Positions 26,084-37,063 of a stretch of DNA of 64,000 bases are shown here, in pieces. The first letter of the stretch is position 1. Each line of letters begins with the position of its first letter. This DNA comes from Acidipila rosea (GTDB lineage Bacteria; Acidobacteriota; Terriglobia; Terriglobales; Acidobacteriaceae). Under the pieces are notes generated by a model that ran no database searches, was not told where the DNA came from, and saw only the letters and a program-made list of their open reading frames with translations. The position numbers were made by a program, and so were the translations under genes. The stretch lies in assembly GCF_004339725.1 (NCBI RefSeq), contig NZ_SMGK01000003.1:193380-257379 (forward strand). The letters run 5' to 3'.

Positions 26084-26722
26084 CTACGGCCGCGCCGCTG
26101 GATCGCCGCGTCTCTGGTTCGGGTCGACGACCGTCAGAATGCTTGCCATAAACAGCCCGTTCTGTAGCGCACCTCGTGCATAGACGCGATCGCCGGGTTT
26201 GATGTCGAGCAGCGTGATGCTGTCATGCCGCTTTCTGAACGAGGTATTTTCGTCCACTGCGATAGTCGCGGCCTTCTTGTCCGGCCGCTCGATCGTGATC
26301 TTCAGATCGTTGATCGCTGTCACCTTTCCTGCCAGCCATGTCTTGCCAAAGTCTGCCCGCCGCTGTTCGATCTCTTTTGCCTGCGCGGGGTCAATCACTG
26401 CCAGAAACACAGCGCCTACCGTTTTCGCCTTCTGGTCGACTTCTCCTCCGGCAACGATTGCGTCACCAATATGAATGTCGGCCGGCTTGATGGGGTCGCG
26501 CTGCTTTCGGAAGAAGGTGTTGACGCCGGTAAATACCTTCCAGGTCGCGCCGCCCTCTGTCTTCACCTGGTAGGTTCCTCCCTCCACGCCGGTGACCGTA
26601 CCTTGAAGGATGTCTGCCCCGGCCGGAAAAGTCGCGGGCTCGGCGCTATCCTGTGAGCCGGCGAACCTTGCGGTCCCCATCGCGAGCAGCAGCACCGATA
26701 CAAGTTTGAGAACCAGGCGCAC
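26084..26722 (-). CDS. Exported protein with two DUF5666-like repeats
   Basis: A 212-residue exported protein. After a signal peptide (VRLVLKLVSVLLLAMGTARFAG) there are two tandem OB-like repeats of about 75 residues. Each shows the same plan: a GxVT beta strand, then FFRKQRDPIKPADIHIGD (first) or SFRKRHDSITLLDIKPGD (second), then AVIDP/TVVDP. DUF5666-like domains are of unknown function. I start it at GTG 26722, preceded by GGAAG and placing the signal peptide at the N-terminus. The frame extends to 26824, but that would add 34 residues and overlap the divergent gene. First gene of the DUF5666/Oar/VWFA operon. Confidence 0.78.
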   Translation of the reverse strand: MRLVLKLVSVLLLAMGTARFAGSQDSAEPATFPAGADILQGTVTGVEGGTYQVKTEGGATWKVFTGVNTFFRKQRDPIKPADIHIGDAIVAGGEVDQKAKTVGAVFLAVIDPAQAKEIEQRRADFGKTWLAGKVTAINDLKITIERPDKKAATIAVDENTSFRKRHDSITLLDIKPGDRVYARGALQNGLFMASILTVVDPNQRRGDPAARP

Positions 26723-26822
26723 GTTCAACTTCCGGCCAATACCTGCCCCATGAGACGCGCCAGCCTGACAGGAAGTCGCATTCTTCCACATTCGCGGTTG
26801 TCTTGCGATAAACTTCCCGCAC

Positions 26823-27539
26823 ATGCCTACAGAATATGTTCACGCCCACAAAGAGGCGCATTTTGAGTCGAGTGACGTCGTACGCGACGTTGTCATCGGA
26901 ATGTCCGACGGACTCACTGTCCCATTCGCACTGGCTGCAGGACTTTCAGGAGTGGTCGGTTCGAGCCATGTAGTCGTCCTTGCTGGCCTCGCTGAAATCG
27001 CGGCAGGCTCCATCGCCATGGGCCTCGGCGGCTATCTCGCCTCCCGTGGAGACTCCGAGCACTTTGCCAGCGAACGCCGTCGCGAGGAGCGCGAGATCGT
27101 GGAGCGCCCTCATGACGAAGAAGAGGAAATCTACGAAATCTTTGAGGAGTATGGCGTCGAGCGCGTAGAAAGTGCGTCCGTGCTGACGGCGCTCAAGCGC
27201 AATCCGCAAGCCTGGGTCGATTTCATGATGCGCTTCGAACTGGGTCTGGAGGAGCCTCAGGCAAATCGGGCGCGTCAGAGCGCCATAACCATTGCCGTGT
27301 CCTACATTGTTGGGGGGCTGATTCCGCTCCTGCCCTACATTGTCCTGACTACAAGCTCAATGGCGCTGCCCGTCTCGGTAGTGATCACGCTTCTCGCGCT
27401 GCTCGTCTTCGGTGCGGTCAAAGGTCGTATGACGGGAGCCGGTACGCTTCGCAGCAGCATGCAGACCGTCATGATCGGAGGCCTTGCAGCCGGCGCAGCT
27501 TACCTATTGGCACGACTCCTCAACACAGGTGGGCATTGA
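26823..27539 (+). CDS. VIT1/CCC1-family divalent metal transporter
   Basis: A 238-residue membrane protein of the vacuolar iron transporter family, which moves Fe(II) or Mn(II). TM1 carries the signature VVIGMSDGLTVPFALAAGLSG; TM2 is followed by MGLGGYLASRGDSEHF. Then comes the acidic cytoplasmic metal-binding domain (about 78-140) rich in Glu (EEREIVERPHDEEEEIYEIFEEYG), and three further TM helices. In eukaryotic VIT1 these glutamates bind the cargo metal. It is divergent from the DUF5666-like gene and overlaps the end of the next gene by 36 bases. Confidence 0.9.
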   Translation: MPTEYVHAHKEAHFESSDVVRDVVIGMSDGLTVPFALAAGLSGVVGSSHVVVLAGLAEIAAGSIAMGLGGYLASRGDSEHFASERRREEREIVERPHDEEEEIYEIFEEYGVERVESASVLTALKRNPQAWVDFMMRFELGLEEPQANRARQSAITIAVSYIVGGLIPLLPYIVLTTSSMALPVSVVITLLALLVFGAVKGRMTGAGTLRSSMQTVMIGGLAAGAAYLLARLLNTGGH

Positions 27540-28031
27540 TTTCAGGCTCACCTTGCGAGGCGTCGAACGGGAGCCGGAATACTCCGTGAGCGTACCGGCG
27601 AGCAGGTAGTAGCCCTCATCGTCGCGCTTGCTGCCCGGCCCGCGCACGATCGTTCCTTCAAAGGCATACCACTGATCGTGCAGCTTCTGCGTTGTAAAGC
27701 TGAACCTTCTCCCTTCGACCGTGACCGCGGCAAAGAGGAAGGTCATGGGCGCACTCTTTTCGCCTGAACTGCTGTGGATCCGCGAAAGATAACCGCCCAG
27801 GTGGCCGCCATCCAAGGTGATCTCGATGACATCCTCGCTGTTCAGCTCATATTCGCCTGACGCGTCGTCGGGCAGCAGGCTGACACCGGAGGAGAGGACG
27901 GGCAGCGTCTGGTCCGCTTCCTGATCCGTCTCCTCGCTCCGGTGGTGTAGCACAGGCCTCTGCTGCTGTTGCTCGGCGCTGACGCCCAGCGTCAGCAGCA
28001 TCATCATCATCAGGCAGAGTATGAGGCGCAC
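27504..28031 (-). CDS. Exported protein of unknown function
   Basis: A 175-residue protein with a signal peptide (LILCLMMMMLLTLGVSA) and a beta-rich body: SEDVIEITLDGGHLGGYLSRI, FSFTTQKLHDQWYAFEGTIVRGPG, EGYYLLAGTLTEYSG. I do not recognise a family. The start is GTG 28031. It lies 20 bases before the M28 peptidase gene's end on the same strand and may be its downstream partner. Its 3' end overlaps the convergent transporter gene. Confidence 0.65.
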   Translation of the reverse strand: MRLILCLMMMMLLTLGVSAEQQQQRPVLHHRSEETDQEADQTLPVLSSGVSLLPDDASGEYELNSEDVIEITLDGGHLGGYLSRIHSSSGEKSAPMTFLFAAVTVEGRRFSFTTQKLHDQWYAFEGTIVRGPGSKRDDEGYYLLAGTLTEYSGSRSTPRKVSLKSMPTCVEESCQ

Positions 28032-28051
28032 TGGTTTCCCCTGCCCCGCAG

Positions 28052-29725
<1,674 letters not shown>

Positions 29726-29766
29726 GGGTTTGAGTACTTTCCTTGTGGCAAAGTTCTGTCTGATTT

Positions 29767-30876
29767 CTATATCACGATTTGGTCCAGTCCTTCGCCGGGA
29801 AGTAGAACCGGTACCGATCTGCCCGAGTAGCCCGGCCATAGCTTGAGCCGTTTCAGCGCCTTGCGCGCCAACCCGGTCAGCGGCATATCCGGAAGCTCAT
29901 TCTGCGTCACCCAGCGGCGTTCCGTGCCGGACCCTCCCTCGCCGGTCAGTTCCGTGGCCTGCGTCTCGAAGAAGTTCGCGTAGTAATTCGTGTTGGTGAT
30001 CGCATGGCGCAGGCTCAGCAGTGGCAGCTTGCCGCCTGCACCTTCCGGATGCTCAGGGATCTGCGGCAGCTCCCACATCCCCGCCATCAAGGACGCGTCC
30101 TCAGGACGGCGCTCCAGCAGCAGCTCTGTGCGCCTCAGCCCGTGCCGCAGCCGGCCTTTTCTCTTAACGACGGCATACGTGATTCTGCGGCTGAGCATCT
30201 GTTTTGCCGGAGCAACCTCGTGTTCGCCGCGGGTATGGCAAAACTCATGGACCGGGCAGTGGGTGCATTGCGGCTGCGACGGCAGGCAGATCAAGGCTCC
30301 CAGCTCCATCATGGCCTGGTTAAAGTCTCCGGGACGTTTGCGGTCAAGCAGTCGCTGTGCCAGGGCGGGCACCTGCGAGGCAGCTGCCTTCGGGCCGCCT
30401 TCCAATCCCTGCAGACGGGTCATCACGCGCAGTACATTCCCGTCCACCACGGCGACAGGCTCTCCGAAGCCGATGCTGGCAATCGCGGCAGCCGTGTAAT
30501 CTCCAATGCCGGGCAGGCTGCGCAGCTTCTCTGCTGTGCCGGGCAGCTTGCCGCCACACTCCGCCACCACAAACTGTGCAGCCTTCCGCAGCAGCCGCGC
30601 GCGCCGGTAGTAGCCCAGCCCGCTCCAGTGCGCCAGCACCTCATCCTCGCTGGTGGCTGCCAGCGTGTCCAGTGTCGGAAAGCGGGCCATGAAGCTGCGA
30701 TAGTGTTCGAGCACGGCGGCCACGCGCGTCTGCTGCAGCATAATTTCAGAGACCCAGATTGCATAGGGGTCGCCGGTGCGCCTCCACGGCAGATCGCGCC
30801 GGTTGCGGTCGTACCACACCATCAGGGCCTCGCGAAGGTCGCGAACCTGTTGTGCGCTCAGTTTGCCCGTGCTCAT
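29767..30876 (-). CDS. mutY: A/G-specific adenine DNA glycosylase
   Basis: A 369-residue MutY, which removes adenine mispaired with 8-oxoguanine. It contains VSEIMLQQTRV (catalytic Glu), the helix-hairpin-helix SLPGIGDYTAAAIASI with the following VVDGNVLRVM (catalytic Asp), and the 4Fe-4S cluster motif C-x6-C-x2-C-x5-C in CLPSQPQCTHCPVHEFC. The C-terminal NUDIX-like 8-oxoG recognition domain is also present (LLLERRPEDASLMAGMWELPQ). I prefer ATG 30876 (MSTGKLSAQQ) over the GTG seven codons upstream. Confidence 0.95.
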   Translation of the reverse strand: MSTGKLSAQQVRDLREALMVWYDRNRRDLPWRRTGDPYAIWVSEIMLQQTRVAAVLEHYRSFMARFPTLDTLAATSEDEVLAHWSGLGYYRRARLLRKAAQFVVAECGGKLPGTAEKLRSLPGIGDYTAAAIASIGFGEPVAVVDGNVLRVMTRLQGLEGGPKAAASQVPALAQRLLDRKRPGDFNQAMMELGALICLPSQPQCTHCPVHEFCHTRGEHEVAPAKQMLSRRITYAVVKRKGRLRHGLRRTELLLERRPEDASLMAGMWELPQIPEHPEGAGGKLPLLSLRHAITNTNYYANFFETQATELTGEGGSGTERRWVTQNELPDMPLTGLARKALKRLKLWPGYSGRSVPVLLPGEGLDQIVI

Positions 30877-30933
30877 TAAGGCGATTCTAAACCGCACTAC
30901 ACTTGATGCTGGAACTTTTCATCCGGAGAGCTA

Positions 30934-31221
30934 ATGTACATCCACGTATTCGCATTTCGCTGGAAACCCGAAGTAACCGCTGCGCAGAAAGATCGCGTCA
31001 TGGCTGAAATCCAGGCGCTTCAGGGAAGAATCCCGGGGCTGCTCGAGACCCATGTTGGCATCAACATTTCGCCCCGGGGGCAGGGCTATGAACTCGGCGG
31101 AGTCATGAAGTTCGAGAGCAAAGAAGCGCTCGAAGCCTACGGACCACACCCGGTTCATCAGGAGCTGGTGAGCTGGCTCATGCCCCTCATCGAGCCCTTG
31201 GAGGTTGATTTCGAGGCATAA
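30934..31221 (+). CDS. Dabb family (stress-responsive A/B barrel) protein
   Basis: A 95-residue dimeric alpha/beta-barrel domain protein: YIHVFAFRWKPEVTAAQKDRVMAEIQALQGRIPGLLETHVGIN, then YELGGVMKFESKEALEAYGPHPVHQELVSWLMPLIEPLEVDFEA. Spacing and the HPVHQ motif fit the Dabb family, whose bacterial members are mostly uncharacterised. It is a single gene between divergent mutY and convergent methylmalonyl-CoA mutase; GGAGAG lies upstream of the ATG. Confidence 0.88.
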   Translation: MYIHVFAFRWKPEVTAAQKDRVMAEIQALQGRIPGLLETHVGINISPRGQGYELGGVMKFESKEALEAYGPHPVHQELVSWLMPLIEPLEVDFEA

Positions 31222-31244
31222 CCCGAGAGTCTGCGCGACCGCTC

Positions 31245-32822
<1,578 letters not shown>

Positions 32823-32845
32823 TGCGACCCCCGAGTTTAGCGCAT

Positions 32846-33271
32846 TCAGTCCTGGAAGCGCGTCCGCGCAATCGCATCGAGCACGCCGTTGAGAAAGTTG
32901 ATCGACTCCGGCGCCGAGTAGCGCCGCGCCACCTCCAGCGCCTCGTTGATGATGATCGGCGCAGGCGTGCCCTTGAAGCCCAGCATTTCCGCAATCGCCA
33001 TCCGCAACACATTGCGGTCCACTGCCGCCATTCGGCTCAGCTTCCAGTTTGCGGAGTGCTTCTCGATCAGCGCATCGATCTCTTCTTCCCGCGCGACCGC
33101 CACCCGGTAAATATCCTCGGCGAAGCCGCGCGTATCGGCATCCGCATCATCGCGTGCTTCCCAGAAGGAGCTGCGCACCTGGTCCGGCGTCTGCTTGCCC
33201 ACGTCTCCCTGGAAGAGCATCTGCATGGCGAGTTCGCGTGATTTGCGCCGCTTGCCTGTCGTTGTGCTCAT
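32846..33271 (-). CDS. nusB: Transcription antitermination factor NusB
   Basis: A 141-residue all-helical RNA-binding protein that with NusE/S10 binds boxA in rRNA antitermination. The family features are [17 protein letters not shown] at the N-terminus, [52 protein letters not shown]. It overlaps ribH by 4 bp (ATGA), the common ribH-nusB order in bacteria. Confidence 0.96.
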   Translation of the reverse strand: MSTTTGKRRKSRELAMQMLFQGDVGKQTPDQVRSSFWEARDDADADTRGFAEDIYRVAVAREEEIDALIEKHSANWKLSRMAAVDRNVLRMAIAEMLGFKGTPAPIIINEALEVARRYSAPESINFLNGVLDAIARTRFQD

Positions 33272-34134
33272 GCGCGTGTCTCTATCTTGCGGTGCAGCGA
33301 AACCATCTCGATGGCTGCCGATGCCGCCTCAAAACCTTTGTTTCCAGCCTTCACCCCGGCGCGATCGAGCGCCTGCTCCAGCGTGTCGCAGGTCAAAACG
33401 CCAAAAGCATGCGGAATCCCTGTCTCCTGCTGCGACTGCCCGATCCCCCGGGAAACCTCGTTGTAGATCGCCTCATAGTGCGCCGTTTCCCCACGCAGCA
33501 GGCAGCCGAGCGTAATGATCGCGTCGAACCGCTTCTGTTCGGCCAGTTTCCGTGCCGCCGAGGGAATTTCCCACGCGCCCGGCACTCGCAGCACTTCCAC
33601 ATCTTCCTTGCGCGCCCCGCTGCGGAAAAGGCAGTCGAGCGATCCCTGCAGCAGCCGGTCCGTAATCACCGCATTCCAGCGCGCCGTCACGATGGCAAAG
33701 CGCATCCCGGCTGCGGACAGGTCGCCCTCCAGCGCCACCGGCTTGCCCTGCAGCACGTCGGTCCACTCCCAGAAGGCAAAGCGTACGCCCGGCACCGGCT
33801 CCACCGTAAACAGGCGGCTCTTCCAGTTGGTCTCGGCAGTGTCTGAAATCCGTCCGGCCAGGGCATCTTCGCCCCAGGTCTTCTTGAGCCACGCGGCAGC
33901 GACTTCCCGCACGGCGTCCAGGGTCGTGACCTCGATGAAGATCTCCGCCTCGGCCGGCATCATGCCATCGATGAACTCGATATTGCCCAGCGGCGCGAGA
34001 AAACCCCGCCCGCGGCTGTACTCGTCGTCCCAGCTCTTGCCTGGCTCAAAGCCCAGCGCGGAAAAAAAGTCCGCAACCTTGTCGTAAACGGCCGGAGTGC
34101 TCGCCGCCCGCACCAGCGTAATGCCTTTGATCAT
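33268..34134 (-). CDS. ribH: VOC-like domain fused to 6,7-dimethyl-8-ribityllumazine synthase
   Basis: A 288-residue protein, nearly twice the usual 155. Residues 139-288 are lumazine synthase, which joins ribityl-aminouracil and butanone phosphate in riboflavin synthesis. Motifs are RWNAVIT, VPGAWEIPSAA, LGCLLRGETAHYEAIYNEVSRGI (catalytic His219) and AGNKGFEAA. Residues 1-135 form a separate domain (ITLVRAASTPAVYDKVADFFSALGF, IFIEVTTLDAVREVAAAW, WEWTDVLQGKPV) resembling a single VOC/glyoxalase fold. The frame is continuous and nusB overlaps the stop. RibH could also be made from an internal start near residue 144; the sequence does not exclude this. Confidence 0.85.
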   Translation of the reverse strand: MIKGITLVRAASTPAVYDKVADFFSALGFEPGKSWDDEYSRGRGFLAPLGNIEFIDGMMPAEAEIFIEVTTLDAVREVAAAWLKKTWGEDALAGRISDTAETNWKSRLFTVEPVPGVRFAFWEWTDVLQGKPVALEGDLSAAGMRFAIVTARWNAVITDRLLQGSLDCLFRSGARKEDVEVLRVPGAWEIPSAARKLAEQKRFDAIITLGCLLRGETAHYEAIYNEVSRGIGQSQQETGIPHAFGVLTCDTLEQALDRAGVKAGNKGFEAASAAIEMVSLHRKIETRA

Positions 34135-34261
34135 GCTTTGACTTTATCAGCGCGGCGATACCCGGCGAAAGCGCCCTAATCCTCCTTCATTCGTCCAACA
34201 AGGACACACTTCGTTAATATGGGGTTTACGCATTTTTTTTGAACTTTCTGAGGAGTAAGTC

Positions 34262-34873
34262 GTGAAGCAATCGAAGCTGTTGGTTTTGGCGTTGGCTGGC
34301 CTGGTGCTCAGCTTCGCTGCAGTCCCAGTGCGCGCACAGAAGGCGCTGCACAATGATGATGCCGCACTGAGTTTCTTCGGTCAGTTCTCTAACAGCGTCA
34401 ATGGCAATGGCATCAGCCTGCATTCCGGAGATTCGCTGGGCGTCCAGGGCGCCTTCCGCCACACCTATCACTGGTGGCTTGGCTATGAGGCCAATTATGG
34501 CTACACCCGCTTCTCTGAGTACTACTCCACCCACGTCTACTCCTTCCAGCACAACCTCCACGAGATTGGCGGCGCGTACCTCGTCCAGGCGCCATCGTCG
34601 TTCGCGGGGCTTCATCCCTTCGCCACCGGCGGAGTAAGCGTCCTCATCTTTTCTCCCACGCTCAACGGCGGCCAGCAGGCCCCGTGGCAGGCTCGTCCCG
34701 CGGTCACCTTTGGCGCTGGCGTCAACCACCCCATCCTGCGTTCCAACTTCGGCGTCCGCGCCCAGTACCGCGCCCTTTTCTACAAAGCGCCTGACTTCGG
34801 CGAAGCCAGCCTCAACACCGGCAGCTTCCGAATGACTTCAGAGCCCACCATAGGCTTTTACCTCAAGTTCTGA
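34262..34873 (+). CDS. Outer-membrane beta-barrel protein of unknown function
   Basis: A 203-residue exported protein. The signal peptide (ending VRAQ) is followed by amphipathic beta strands with aromatic girdles (TYHWWLGYEANYGYTRFSEYY, VYSFQHNLHEIGGAYLVQ, FGVRAQYRALFYKA). It terminates in YLKF, the Phe-ended C-terminal strand used by the BAM complex. The start is GTG 34262 with AGGAG seven bases upstream. Its TGA overlaps the rsmI ATG. Likely an 8-stranded porin-like or OmpA/W-type barrel; role unknown. Confidence 0.82.
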   Translation: MKQSKLLVLALAGLVLSFAAVPVRAQKALHNDDAALSFFGQFSNSVNGNGISLHSGDSLGVQGAFRHTYHWWLGYEANYGYTRFSEYYSTHVYSFQHNLHEIGGAYLVQAPSSFAGLHPFATGGVSVLIFSPTLNGGQQAPWQARPAVTFGAGVNHPILRSNFGVRAQYRALFYKAPDFGEASLNTGSFRMTSEPTIGFYLKF

Positions 34874-35748
34874 TGAGTGACGAGAGACAAGCTAAGCTTG
34901 CACCCGGGCTTTACCTTGTCTCGACTCCCATCGGCAATCTTGAAGACATCACCCTCCGCGCCCTTCGCGTCCTTCGCGAAGCTGACCGGATTGCCTGCGA
35001 AGACACCCGCCAGACGCAGAAGCTGCTGAATCACTACGACATCAGCACTCCGACCGTCAGCTGCCACGAGCACAATGAGCGGGAGCGGGCCACCGAGCTC
35101 ATCGCCGCCATGCAGGGTGGCGCCCGCATCGCCGTCGTCTCCGACGCGGGCACTCCCGGCATCTCCGACCCTGGCATGTATCTTGCGCGCGCGGCCATCG
35201 CCGCCGGTATTCCCGTCTTTCCCGTTCCCGGCGCGAACGCCGCCATCTCCGCGCTCATCGCCTCCGGTCTGGACACGGAGCGCTTCTTCTATGCAGGCTT
35301 CCTGCCGCCCAAATCAGGCGCCAGACGCGACGCACTGGAGCAGCTGGCAGCCAGCCTCACCGGCGCGGCCACGCTGGTTTTCTATGAGGCCCCTCATCGC
35401 ATTCTTGAAACCCTGGCCGATGTGGAATCTGTCTGGGGCTGTGCTGCGCGCGTCGTCGTCGCGCGTGAGCTTACCAAGCTGCACGAGGAGTTTGCGCGTG
35501 GAACCGCTGCCGAAGTCGCCGCCTTCCTCAAAGAAAAGGATCGGATCCGCGGCGAAATCGTCCTGCTCGTCGCAGCCGCGCCACGAAGCGCCGCCAGCGC
35601 GACTGCGAAGCCTTTGCCTGCCCGCCTCGCTGAACTGATGCAGGCCGAGAGCCTCACCGAGATGGAGGCCCTCAAGCGCATTGCCCGCGAGCGCGGCATC
35701 TCCAAGAGCGAGGCCTACCGCGAACTCCAGCGCTCCCGCCCCCGCTGA
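34873..35748 (+). CDS. rsmI: 16S rRNA (cytidine-1402-2'-O)-methyltransferase
   Basis: A 291-residue SAM-dependent methylase of the tetrapyrrole-methylase fold that modifies C1402 in the ribosomal decoding centre. Motifs: LYLVSTPIGNLEDITLRAL, ADRIACEDTRQTQKLL, VVSDAGTPGISDPG, PVPGANAAISALIASGL and YEAPHRILETLADV. The C-terminal helical domain (LTEMEALKRIARERGISKSEAYREL) is the HTH-like RsmI tail. It is translationally coupled to the barrel gene upstream. Confidence 0.96.
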   Translation: MSDERQAKLAPGLYLVSTPIGNLEDITLRALRVLREADRIACEDTRQTQKLLNHYDISTPTVSCHEHNERERATELIAAMQGGARIAVVSDAGTPGISDPGMYLARAAIAAGIPVFPVPGANAAISALIASGLDTERFFYAGFLPPKSGARRDALEQLAASLTGAATLVFYEAPHRILETLADVESVWGCAARVVVARELTKLHEEFARGTAAEVAAFLKEKDRIRGEIVLLVAAAPRSAASATAKPLPARLAELMQAESLTEMEALKRIARERGISKSEAYRELQRSRPR

Positions 35749-35824
35749 AAATTCCCTCCCCGGCAGACATCGATTTACACCCAGACGCCCTCTCACCCAC
35801 TAGTTCCGGGCGCGACGAGTCACG

Positions 35825-36982
35825 ATGAGCGAGGTCTCTCAGGAGTTAATCCGATCAGCCATGGCCGGCAAGGGCCTCGACGCACTTGTGTGCGCTCTGC
35901 CTATGCATGTGCTGATGCTCACAGGCTACTGGCCGATCATGGCAAACAGCATCGCCATCTTCACAGCAAAGGAAGTGGAGTTGATCGTCCCCGCCGACGA
36001 AGTCGAGAACGCACGGGCCTACACCAGCATTCCGCTCCACGCCTTTGAGCCCGCTGCTCTTGACCGGCTCGTCAATCCTGTTCATGCAGTCACCGAGCCG
36101 CTCATCGCTCGACTGCGCGCTCTCGGGCTCGAGCACGCCCGCATCGGCCATGAGTCTGAGCAGTTTCTGCAGCCCGCGTCCTACCTCACAATGAACCTCT
36201 ACAATTCCGCTCTGGCACAGTGCATTGAGAAGGTGTTCCCCGAGGTGAAACTGCAGAGCGCGGATCGGATGCTCGAAGAGCTGAAAGCCCGCAAGACCGA
36301 ACGCACTCTCGCCCGGTTACGTCGCGGTTGTGAGGTCGCGAAACACGCCTTTCTCAATGGAGTGAAGGCGATTGAACCAGGCTATACGGAGCGCATCGTC
36401 GCATCGCTCTTTGAGCTGGAGCACAGCCGCTCCTGCAAAGGGCAACCCTTCGACAGGGTTGAGTCCTTCTTCTTCTGCATGTCTGGACCAAATTCCGGGC
36501 AGGCCGATTCCGCCTACGCACGCACCCGCCACAGACTGATCGATAGCGGGGACCTGGTCATGGTCCATTGCAACTGCTCCTATGACGGATGGTGGACGGA
36601 TATCACGCGGACCTTCGTGGCCGGAGCGATTCGTCCGGAGTATCAAAAGATGCGTGACGCAATTGCGCGTGCTCGCGATGCAGCCCTTGCCGCCATCCGG
36701 CCTGGCGCCACCGGCAGGGAGGTTGATCGCGCTGCCAGGCAGGTCCTTGAGCGTGCTGGTTACGGACCAAACTTCACCCATGGGGCGGGTCATGGAGTGG
36801 GATATGCCGCCGCCAATCCGGATGGCCGCCCTCGCATTCATCCCTGCTCAGACGACGTGCTCGAAGAGGGAATGACCTTCAACCTTGAGCCCGCTATCTA
36901 TTTCAAGGGCAGGTATGGAATGCGTCACTGCGACATGGTCGCGATCACCGCCAGAGGCGCGGAGCTGCTGACGGATTTCTGA
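35825..36982 (+). CDS. M24 (Xaa-Pro peptidase/creatinase-fold) protein with altered metal ligands
   Basis: A 385-residue protein with an N-terminal creatinase-type domain (1-155) and a C-terminal pita-bread domain. Aligning by eye to E. coli PepP ligands (D260, D271, H354, E383, E406), the corresponding positions are His248 (VMVHCNCSYDG), Asp259 (WWTDITRTF), His323 (HGAGHGVGY), Glu355 (NLEPAIY) and Cys369 (MRHCDMVAIT). The first Asp and last Glu are thus replaced by His and Cys, both able to bind metal. It may use a different metal or a non-peptidase chemistry. It stands alone between rsmI and purD. Confidence 0.85.
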   Translation: MSEVSQELIRSAMAGKGLDALVCALPMHVLMLTGYWPIMANSIAIFTAKEVELIVPADEVENARAYTSIPLHAFEPAALDRLVNPVHAVTEPLIARLRALGLEHARIGHESEQFLQPASYLTMNLYNSALAQCIEKVFPEVKLQSADRMLEELKARKTERTLARLRRGCEVAKHAFLNGVKAIEPGYTERIVASLFELEHSRSCKGQPFDRVESFFFCMSGPNSGQADSAYARTRHRLIDSGDLVMVHCNCSYDGWWTDITRTFVAGAIRPEYQKMRDAIARARDAALAAIRPGATGREVDRAARQVLERAGYGPNFTHGAGHGVGYAAANPDGRPRIHPCSDDVLEEGMTFNLEPAIYFKGRYGMRHCDMVAITARGAELLTDF

Positions 36983-37014
36983 CGGGCAGGTATGCAGCGT
37001 GCTCTCGGAGAGCT

Positions 37015-37052
37015 GGGGCAAGGGCGTCCCGCGACTTCGGCCGCCCAGCCCC
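37015..37052. terminator. GC-rich hairpin between convergent M24 and purD genes
   Basis: A two-part stem (GGGGC 37015-37019 with GCCCC 37048-37052; GGGCG 37022-37026 with CGCCC 37042-37046) and a 15-nt loop, centred between two converging genes. There is no T-run, so it is probably an imperfect bidirectional terminator. Confidence 0.4.
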
Positions 37053-37063
37053 GTGTGATTGCA

